Below, one piece after another: positions 27,206 to 32,974 of a DNA stretch of 32,974 nt; positions within the stretch are counted from its first letter, which is position 1, and the number at the start of each line of letters is the position of its first letter. The translations under genes were made by a program, and so were the position numbers. Origin of the DNA: an uncultured Pelagibacteraceae bacterium. Its GTDB lineage: Bacteria; Pseudomonadota; Alphaproteobacteria; Pelagibacterales; Pelagibacteraceae. The stretch is from assembly GCA_902589705.1 (NCBI GenBank), contig CACITX010000007.1, forward strand, positions 1-32,974, given 5' to 3'. The notes under the pieces are model-generated. The model saw only the letters and a list, made by a program, of their open reading frames with translations, had not been told where the DNA came from and did not search any database.

Positions 27206-28039
27206 TAAAGTCGTATCAAATGATTTGGCGCTATGAGTAATCGCACCTACTGAAATTCTATTTATACCTGTTTTTGATATTTGTTTGATATTTTTTAAAG
27301 TTGCATTACCTGAATACTCTGTTTGATATTTATTTTTGCAAAATTTTAAGCATTTTTTTAATTGCGAAGAACTCATATTATCAAAAAGTATTCTTTTAAA
27401 TTTTAAACCCATAATCTGTTTGAGTTGATTGATACTTTCAATTTCTACTGTAACAATTTTTTTTGTTTTAATTGCTTTTTTAACTAACTCCCTAAGATTA
27501 TTAGATGCACTAATATGGTTATCTTTAATAAGAATTTCATCGCTTAAATTATATCTATGATTATGGGCACCACCTTTTTTGACTGCATATTTTTCAAGTG
27601 TTCTCAAATTAGGGGTAGTTTTTCTTGTACAACAGATCTTTGTTTTTTTACTAATTTTTTTTACGAACTTATTAGTAATTGTTGCGATACCTGATGCATG
27701 ATTAAGAAAATTTAAAGCAGTCCTTTCAGCTGTTAAAATTGTTTTTTTTTTAGCTTTAATTATAGCAATTACTTTATTTTTTTTAATTTTTTTTCCATCA
27801 GAAATTTTCTTAGTAAAAACTGCTTCACTTCCAATGAGTTTAAAAGCAGTTTTACAAAATTCTAAACCAGCTAAGACACCATCTTGTTTGGCTATGATCT
27901 GAGCCTTTATAATTTCATCTTTAGAGGCTATAAGATCAGTAGTGATGTCTCCCCTAGGTCTAAGGTCTTCTTCTAGAGCTTTTCTTACGACAAATTTTAT
28001 ATAAGACTGATTTAATTTGTGCACAGATCTAACGACCAA
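27194..28039 (-). CDS. nadC: Nicotinate-nucleotide pyrophosphorylase (quinolinate phosphoribosyltransferase)
   Basis: NadC converts quinolinate and PRPP to nicotinate mononucleotide. Motifs: ALEEDLRPRGDITTDLI, DGVLAGLE, ERTALNFLNHASGIAT, TRKTTPNLRTLEKYAVKKGG, HNHRYNLSDEILIKDNHI and VTVEIES. The length of about 281 is normal. The start is uncertain: TTG 28039 overlaps the nadA end by 11 bp, and GTG 28024 lies a few bases after the nadA stop. Both precede the conserved region, and neither has a strong Shine-Dalgarno. It is the second gene of a nadA-nadC pair. Confidence 0.94.
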   Translation of the reverse strand: MVVRSVHKLNQSYIKFVVRKALEEDLRPRGDITTDLIASKDEIIKAQIIAKQDGVLAGLEFCKTAFKLIGSEAVFTKKISDGKKIKKNKVIAIIKAKKKTILTAERTALNFLNHASGIATITNKFVKKISKKTKICCTRKTTPNLRTLEKYAVKKGGAHNHRYNLSDEILIKDNHISASNNLRELVKKAIKTKKIVTVEIESINQLKQIMGLKFKRILFDNMSSSQLKKCLKFCKNKYQTEYSGNATLKNIKQISKTGINRISVGAITHSAKSFDTTLLIR

Positions 28040-29018
28040 TTTCGGTCATTCTAATTACAGATTTTCTAGCAGCTTCTATAGTTTTACTATTAAGAACGAT
28101 TTCGTTTGTATCATTCTCTAAACAATTTAAGATTTTTTCTAAATCAATTTTTTTCATGTAAGGGCAAAGATTACATGGCTTAATGAAAGATACATTTGGA
28201 TTATCTGCTTCAACGTTATCACTCATTGAACATTCGGTTACTAGCATAACTTTTTTAGGTTGATTATCTTTTACAAATTTAATCATACCCGAAGTAGATC
28301 CTGCAAAGTCAGATGCTTCAATTACATCCGGCGGACATTCTGGATGTGCAATAATTTTAATACCTGGATTTTGGTTTTTGATATCTTCAATCTCTTTTCC
28401 AGTAAATTGTTCGTGAACAATACAAGTGCCCTTCCAAGAAATAATTTTCACTTTTGTATTTTTAGCAACATAGTTTGCTAAATATTGGTCTGGAAGAAAA
28501 ATTACTTTCTCTACATTTAAAGACTCAACAACTTTAACAGCATTGGCAGAAGTGCAACAAACATCTGTTTCAGCTTTTACATCTGCTGAAGTATTAACGT
28601 AAGATACAACAGGTACACCTGGGTATTTTTGTTTTAATAATCTTACATCTTCTCCAGTAATCGAACTTGCAAGTGAACATCCTGCTTGCATGTCTGGTAA
28701 AAAAACTTTTTTAGTTGGACTCATTAGCTTTGCAGTTTCAGCCATGAAATGAACTCCACACATAATAATTTTATCTGCAGAAGTTTTTGAAGCTTCTATA
28801 GCAAGAGCTAGAGAGTCAGCTGATATATCCGCAACACCATGATAAATTTCTGGTGTCTGATAATTGTGAGCAAGAATGATTGCGTTTTTCTCTTTTTTTA
28901 ATTTATTGATTTTTTCAATTAATGGAGCATGAATTTTCCATTCATTTTCAGGTACAAATTTTGAGATTTTTTTATAAATCTCCTGAGAACTATTTAAATT
29001 TGGTTGTTGTACAGACAT
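28029..29018 (-). CDS. nadA: Quinolinate synthase NadA
   Basis: NadA condenses iminoaspartate with dihydroxyacetone phosphate to quinolinate using a [4Fe-4S] cluster. Motifs include AIILAHNYQTPEI, GVHFMAETAKLMSP, VFLPDMQAGCSLA (Cys114), CCTSANAV, FLPDQYLANYV, HPECPPDV and CNLCPYMKK (Cys282/Cys285). Cys114, Cys198 (KGTCIVHE) and Cys285 are the likely cluster ligands by comparison with the family. At 329 residues it is normal. nadC follows, but no nadB (aspartate oxidase) is in the pair. tRNA-Leu diverges 61 bp upstream. Confidence 0.96.
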   Translation of the reverse strand: MSVQQPNLNSSQEIYKKISKFVPENEWKIHAPLIEKINKLKKEKNAIILAHNYQTPEIYHGVADISADSLALAIEASKTSADKIIMCGVHFMAETAKLMSPTKKVFLPDMQAGCSLASSITGEDVRLLKQKYPGVPVVSYVNTSADVKAETDVCCTSANAVKVVESLNVEKVIFLPDQYLANYVAKNTKVKIISWKGTCIVHEQFTGKEIEDIKNQNPGIKIIAHPECPPDVIEASDFAGSTSGMIKFVKDNQPKKVMLVTECSMSDNVEADNPNVSFIKPCNLCPYMKKIDLEKILNCLENDTNEIVLNSKTIEAARKSVIRMTEIGR

Positions 29019-29079
29019 ACTAATTCCAATTTATCAACTTGAGGTTAAATTGTCATTCCTTTATTGTCGCATAAATATT

Positions 29080-29163
29080 GCGGTCGTGCTGAAATTGGTA
29101 GACAGGCACGCTTGAGGGGCGTGTGGGTTTCCCGTGAGAGTTCGAGTCTCTCCGACCGCACCA
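29080..29163 (+). tRNA. tRNA-Leu (anticodon GAG)
   Basis: This is a type II tRNA. The acceptor GCGGTCG (29080-29086) pairs with CGACCGC, followed by discriminator A and encoded CCA (29161-29163). The anticodon stem CACGC/GCGTG holds the loop TTGAGGG (anticodon GAG). A long variable arm (TGGGTTTCCCG region) and a T-arm with AGTTCGAGTCT are present. The length is 84 nt including CCA. Confidence 0.95.
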
Positions 29164-29176
29164 AAAAGGCTTACTT

Positions 29177-29296
29177 ATGATTGAATATTTAAAAAAAAAT
29201 AAACGAATAGTGCTTATAATTTTAGTTATAGCTTTCATTGAATTGAGCGGGTATGGGATCTTAGCTTCTCTTTCTAGACTATTGAACGCTCTTTAA
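29177..29296 (+). CDS. Possible 39-residue single-pass membrane miniprotein
   Basis: An ATG 13 bp after tRNA-Leu opens a 39-codon frame ending TAA. The N-terminus MIEYLKKNKR is positively charged and is followed by a hydrophobic stretch (IVLIILVIAFIELSGYGILA), the layout of a one-helix inner-membrane miniprotein. It fills the space between tRNA-Leu and ygfZ almost exactly and overlaps the ygfZ 3' end by 18 bp. I recognise no family, and the ribosome-binding site is weak. The gap is otherwise unexplained in a genome that wastes little DNA, which favours a real gene, but chance cannot be excluded. Confidence 0.45.
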   Translation: MIEYLKKNKRIVLIILVIAFIELSGYGILASLSRLLNAL

Positions 29297-30163
29297 AATT
29301 CTACACTTTTTGTTATTTGCTAAAAGTTCTTTATTTTCAAATTCTTCAACATTTGGATCAATTACTTTTAACAAACCAAATGGATAAGGTTGTTCAATAA
29401 GTATTTTACCTATTTTGGTTTTATTGTAAAAAATTTCCTCCCCTAAATTTAATTTTTCGGTTGAAGAAATTGGCAATAATCTTCTTCTTAATTTTTCTTT
29501 TAATTTCATTCTAGCAGTGTTTTCTTGGCCGATATAGCAACCCTTTTTGAAATCAATTGCGTTAAGCTCCTCAAAGTTTGCCTCTAATCCAAATAATTGA
29601 TCTTTTAAATTTTCAATACCTTTTATTGGAATTCCTAAAGAATGGGCTTTTGCAAAATATGTATCAGGCTTTGTTATCTTTAAGTTTAATTTTTTAATCG
29701 TGAGGTGTAATTTTTCTAATGATGAGAGGATTCTTGCTCCTAAATTGTTATTTCGAGGATCTAGAAAAAGAGGGCTGCCCCTAAATTCTATTGTATCGCC
29801 AGTTTTATTTTCATTTTTTTTTAAATCTAAAAATTTTTCTGAGTTAATTAACCCAATTACATAATCTTTAGAAATATCTAATATTTCAACTTTTGATCTT
29901 AATTTATATTTTAATAAGTAATTTATAATTTCATTTGTAAATTTATTGTCACACTCTAATAAATAACCATCTTTTGATTGTATCAAAAAAAATTCAAATA
30001 AATATTTACCTTGAGGTGTAAAAAGAGCTGAAAATATTGAGTTAGACAAGTTTACTTTTTCAATATCATTAGTAATGATATTTTGCAGAAAATTTTTAAC
30101 GTCTTCACCTGTTATTAAGATTAATCCACGGTCTTCTAATAAAACAATTTGATCTTTATCCAT
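29279..30163 (-). CDS. ygfZ: tRNA-modifying/Fe-S assembly protein YgfZ (GcvT-like, folate-binding)
   Basis: This is a COG0354-type protein of 294 residues. It has an N-terminal GcvT-like folate-binding fold (LLEDRGLILITGEDVKNFLQNIITNDI; SALFTPQGKYLFEFFLI) and the YgfZ signature KGCYIGQENTARM with its conserved Cys. It supports assembly or repair of certain Fe-S enzymes in a folate-dependent way, as known for E. coli YgfZ. It is a single gene, divergent from pyrC with 38 bp between, and convergent with the small ORF after tRNA-Leu. Confidence 0.9.
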   Translation of the reverse strand: MDKDQIVLLEDRGLILITGEDVKNFLQNIITNDIEKVNLSNSIFSALFTPQGKYLFEFFLIQSKDGYLLECDNKFTNEIINYLLKYKLRSKVEILDISKDYVIGLINSEKFLDLKKNENKTGDTIEFRGSPLFLDPRNNNLGARILSSLEKLHLTIKKLNLKITKPDTYFAKAHSLGIPIKGIENLKDQLFGLEANFEELNAIDFKKGCYIGQENTARMKLKEKLRRRLLPISSTEKLNLGEEIFYNKTKIGKILIEQPYPFGLLKVIDPNVEEFENKELLANNKKCRILKSVQ

Positions 30164-30201
30164 ATTTATAAATATATACTGTATAATATATTTTTTAAAT
30201 C
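30164..30201. promoter_or_regulatory. Divergent AT-rich promoter gap, ygfZ/pyrC
   Basis: The 38-bp gap contains TATACT followed at once by GTATAAT (TATAAT at 30182-30187), a good -10 for pyrC that would give a leader of only about 8 nt. The reverse strand shows TATTAT/TATACA-like -10 candidates for ygfZ. I saw no convincing -35 on either strand. Confidence 0.3.
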
Positions 30202-31515
30202 ATGTCTGATAATTTTAGTCTCATTATAAAAAATGGTTCTTGCTACATAGATGGCAAGCTCACAAAAACAGATATTGGTTTATCAGGCAACAAGATTAAA
30301 AAGATTGGCAAAATCGAACTTAACAGCTCTAAAGTTTATGATGCTACAGATAAAGTTGTTTTGCCAGGTATCATTGATACTCAAGTTCACTTTAGAGAGC
30401 CAGGATCAACTGATGCAGAGGATTTAGAAAGTGGAAGTAGAGCCGCGGTATTAGGCGGAGTAACCGCTTTATTTGAAATGCCTAACACTAACCCTCCTAC
30501 ATCTAATTTGGTTGAGTTTGATAAAAAGTTACAAGCAGCTAAAAATAGAATGCATAGTAATTATGCTTTTTATTTTGGAGCAACACCTGACAATACTAAT
30601 CAACTAGCTAAACTAAAAGATGTTGAAGGATGTTGCGGGGTTAAATTATTTGCGGGTTCATCAACAGGGAACTTACTAGTAGATAAAGAGGCCGATATCG
30701 AAAAAGTAATTTCCAGTAGTGATAGAATTGTTTCTATTCACTCTGAAGATGAAGATATTATTAAACTTAGAAAAAAATTTATAAAAAAAGGAGACGTTCA
30801 TTCTCACGCTGAGTGGAGAAATGTAGAAGTTGCAATGTCTTCTACTCGAAGGGTAGTTAAAATTGCAGAGCGATATAATAAAAAAATTCACGTCCTTCAT
30901 GTTACGACGAGAGAAGAAGTAGATTTTTTAGCTATGCACAAAAAAAATGTTACTTTCGAAACTACACCTCAGCATTTGACTATGTACGCACCAGAATGTT
31001 ACGACAAACTTGGAACTTATGCTCAAATGAATCCTCCTTTGAGAACTAAAGAACACTATGATCGTTTATGGTTAGCAATTAAGAATAATATAGTCGATGT
31101 GCTAGGTTCCGACCACGCCCCACACTTAAAAGAAAATAAAGACAAAGAATATCCAAATTCTCCTTCAGGTATGCCAGGAGTTCAAACTATTTTTCCAGTT
31201 ATGCTGGATCATGTAAATAATGAAAAACTAACACTCCAACAACTGATAAACCTAATGTGTGAAAATCCTTGTAAAATTTTTGGGATTAAAAATAAGGGGT
31301 ATCTAAAAGAGGGTTACGATGCAGATTTAACAATTGCCGATATGAATAAAGAGGTTGTTATTAAAAATGAGATGATAGCAAGTAAATGTGGATGGACACC
31401 TTTTAACAATCGTAAAGTAAAAGGTTTCCCTGTGGCTACAATCGTAAATGGTCATTTGGTAATGTCTGATGGTAAAGTGGTTGCAGAGTCTAAAGGAACA
31501 CCGTTAAAGTTTTAA
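30202..31515 (+). CDS. pyrC: Dihydroorotase (class I amidohydrolase)
   Basis: The enzyme cyclises carbamoyl aspartate to dihydroorotate in pyrimidine synthesis. It is a 437-residue amidohydrolase: VVLPGIIDTQVHFREPG, EDLESGSRAAVLGGVTALFEMPNTNPPT, the carboxylated-lysine site GVKLFAGSSTGNLL (Lys148), His180 (VSIHSED), His233 (VLHVTT) and Asp304 (LGSDHAPH). The usual metal motif D-x-H-x-H reads D-T-Q-V-H (Q61), so one metal-binding His is absent. I recall the same TQVHFREPG motif in other alphaproteobacterial dihydroorotases but could not check. Allantoinase is a related alternative. The 3' end overlaps the convergent ligase gene by 12 bp. Confidence 0.88.
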   Translation: MSDNFSLIIKNGSCYIDGKLTKTDIGLSGNKIKKIGKIELNSSKVYDATDKVVLPGIIDTQVHFREPGSTDAEDLESGSRAAVLGGVTALFEMPNTNPPTSNLVEFDKKLQAAKNRMHSNYAFYFGATPDNTNQLAKLKDVEGCCGVKLFAGSSTGNLLVDKEADIEKVISSSDRIVSIHSEDEDIIKLRKKFIKKGDVHSHAEWRNVEVAMSSTRRVVKIAERYNKKIHVLHVTTREEVDFLAMHKKNVTFETTPQHLTMYAPECYDKLGTYAQMNPPLRTKEHYDRLWLAIKNNIVDVLGSDHAPHLKENKDKEYPNSPSGMPGVQTIFPVMLDHVNNEKLTLQQLINLMCENPCKIFGIKNKGYLKEGYDADLTIADMNKEVVIKNEMIASKCGWTPFNNRKVKGFPVATIVNGHLVMSDGKVVAESKGTPLKF

Positions 31516-32974
31516 AATTTTGTTGTCAACTAGGTCAGCTTTTATTTCATCTAAGATAGCCGGGTCATCTATTGTGGCTGGCATTTTATAAGGTTCATTA
31601 TCAGCAATCTTTCTTACTGTTCCTCTTAAAACTTTTCCTGATCTTGTTTTAGGTAGTCTTTTTACAACAATAGCTATTTTAAAAGCTGCGACGGGACCAA
31701 CTTTTTCTCTGACCATCTTTATACACTCGCTGATTATATCTTTCTTATCTTTTGTAACACCAGATTTTAAAGCTAGTAAGCCGATGGGTAGTTGCCCTTT
31801 TAATTTGTCGGCAATACCTATTACAGCACATTCAGCTACATCTTTATGCTCAGCCAAAACTTCCTCGATTGCTCCAGTTGACAATCTATGACCAGCAACA
31901 TTTATAATGTCATCAGTTCTAGACATGATCCATACGTAACCGTCTTCGTCAATGTGTCCCGCGTCATAAGTTTGATAATATCCAGGATAAGTAGACATGT
32001 AATTTTCTTTGTATCTTTTATCAGCACCCCAAAGTGTTGGAAAAGTTCCTGGAGGGAGTGGAAGTTTAACAACTATGTCTCCCATTTTTCCTGGACCAAC
32101 CTCTTTACCTTCAGAATTTAAAACTTTCAAATCATAACCAGGCACTGGTTTAAATGCAGATCCATATTTTACAGGGAAAGATTCAATTCCAGTGCAATCA
32201 GATGTGATTGCCCAACTAGTTTCGGTTTGCCACCAATGATCAATCACAGGTGAGTTAGATAATTTCTCAAACCATTTAATTGTGTCAGGATCTGCTCGCT
32301 CACCTGCTAAAAATAATTTGTCAAACTTACTTAAATCATATTTTTTAAAAAATTCACCATTAGGATCTTCTTTTTTAATTGCTCTAATTGCAGTAGGAGC
32401 TGTGAAAAGAGATTTAACTTTGTGCTCTGATATTACTCTCCAAAAAACACCAGCATCCGGGGTACCTACTGGTTTTCCCTCAAATAAAACTGTAGTACAT
32501 CCGTAAAATAACGGAGCATATACGATGTAAGAGTGTCCCACTATCCAGCCAATATCACTTGCAGACCACCATACGTCGTCTTGATTGATGTTATAAATAT
32601 TTTTCATAGTCCACTTCAAAGCAACAATATGACCGCCGATATCTCTTACGATTCCTTTTGGTAAACCTGTAGTACCGGATGTGTAAAGTATATAAGCGTA
32701 GTCATTAGCATTCATTTTCTCACACTCTGCAGGTTTCGCATTTTTATGAGCATCTTCCCAAGTAATATCAATTTTAGAATCAAGCTCTGCTTTGTCTTTT
32801 TCTCTTTGGAAAATTATACATTTATTTGGTTTATGATTTGCAAGCTCTAAAGCTTTTTTTACTAATGGTTTATAGTGAACAGTTCTACCAGGTTCATAAC
32901 CACATGAAGCTGTAACTAAAAGTTTTGCCTTCGAGTCATCAATTCTACTTGCAAGCTCGTTTGCTGCAAATCCA
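31504..32974 (-). CDS. prpE: Propionyl-CoA synthetase-like acyl-CoA ligase (N-terminus outside window)
   Basis: This is an AMP-forming ligase, open from the window edge to its stop: about 489 codons visible. Motifs: the phosphate-binding loop YTSGTTGLPKGIVRD, WWSASDIGWIVGHSYIVYAPL, LFEGKPVGTPDAG, FLAGERADPDT, DHWWQTETSW, YQTYDAGHIDEDGYVWIMSRTDD and the lysine site PKTRSGKVLRG. The pattern GGHIVALKW with TAIRAIKKEDPNG fits PrpE/ACSS3 better than acetyl-CoA synthetase. The ATG at 32715 is internal: the frame continues upstream without a stop through GYEPGRTVHYKPLV to the edge. It activates propionate or acetate for central metabolism. Confidence 0.9.
   Translation of the reverse strand, partial: GFAANELASRIDDSKAKLLVTASCGYEPGRTVHYKPLVKKALELANHKPNKCIIFQREKDKAELDSKIDITWEDAHKNAKPAECEKMNANDYAYILYTSGTTGLPKGIVRDIGGHIVALKWTMKNIYNINQDDVWWSASDIGWIVGHSYIVYAPLFYGCTTVLFEGKPVGTPDAGVFWRVISEHKVKSLFTAPTAIRAIKKEDPNGEFFKKYDLSKFDKLFLAGERADPDTIKWFEKLSNSPVIDHWWQTETSWAITSDCTGIESFPVKYGSAFKPVPGYDLKVLNSEGKEVGPGKMGDIVVKLPLPPGTFPTLWGADKRYKENYMSTYPGYYQTYDAGHIDEDGYVWIMSRTDDIINVAGHRLSTGAIEEVLAEHKDVAECAVIGIADKLKGQLPIGLLALKSGVTKDKKDIISECIKMVREKVGPVAAFKIAIVVKRLPKTRSGKVLRGTVRKIADNEPYKMPATIDDPAILDEIKADLVDNKILKL

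Noticed and set aside
29053..29238. Minus-strand ORF containing GRRDSNSHG
   Set aside because: It lies antisense to tRNA-Leu; this peptide is a familiar artefact of translating the complement of tRNA-Leu genes.
32713..32715. ATG as the start of the acyl-CoA ligase
   Set aside because: The frame continues upstream without a stop to the window edge with ligase-like sequence, so this Met is internal.
1..32974. CRISPR arrays, riboswitches, insertion sequences, rRNA
   Set aside because: No spaced repeats, transposase-like ORFs, rRNA stretches or recognisable riboswitch cores were seen; the many A/T runs are base-composition effects.

Overview
The window reads as a slice of a highly streamlined, AT-rich alphaproteobacterial chromosome, most likely SAR11/Pelagibacterales. 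This is inferred from the Lys/Asn/Ile-rich proteins, the gene content and order (pal-cpoB-tilS-ftsH-folP-glmM; rluD-rpoH; xseB-ispA-dxs; S49 peptidase-glyQ-glyS-ppdK), and the near absence of intergenic DNA. The longest gene-free stretch is about 144 bp (20642-20785), so no region over 300 bp lacks a gene. I saw no insertion sequence, prophage, CRISPR array or origin.

Layout. (1) 1-8859, + strand: the end of pal, an intrinsic terminator, cpoB, tilS, then a promoter and ftsH-folP-glmM-thiD-purA with overlapping or nearly touching ends. (2) 8856-10763, - strand: rluD-rpoH. (3) 10788-10865: tRNA-Arg(UCG). (4) 10880-14862, - strand: a tightly coupled five-gene run, Sua5-type tRNA-modification enzyme, ABC ATPase, ABC-2 permease, putative Fe(II)/2-oxoglutarate oxygenase-like protein, and a GT17-like glycosyltransferase. 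This is the least ordinary part of the window and the best candidate for an uncharacterised surface-glycan or export system. (5) 14883-17885, + strand: xseB-ispA-dxs. (6) 17882-20641: aroC (-), pdxH (+), ispB (-). (7) 20786-27205, + strand: S49 peptidase, glyQ, glyS, ppdK; the 5' end of ppdK looks frameshifted at an A8 run. (8) 27194-29018, - strand: nadA-nadC. (9) 29080-29163: tRNA-Leu(GAG), followed by a probable 39-residue membrane miniprotein. (10) ygfZ (-), pyrC (+), and the 3' part of a propionyl-CoA synthetase-like gene (-) that leaves the window.

How the genes work together. Most are housekeeping: envelope integrity and division (pal, cpoB, glmM, ftsH), tRNA decoding (tilS, Sua5, glyQS, two tRNAs), cofactors (folP, thiD, pdxH, nadA/nadC), purines and pyrimidines (purA, pyrC), isoprenoids (dxs, ispA, ispB), the shikimate pathway (aroC), the heat-shock response (rpoH and possibly its usual target ftsH), and central carbon (ppdK, prpE). 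Neighbouring same-strand genes are repeatedly joined by ATGA or TAATG overlaps. Three convergent pairs share their stop codons in a 4-bp overlap, so transcription must often run into the opposing gene.
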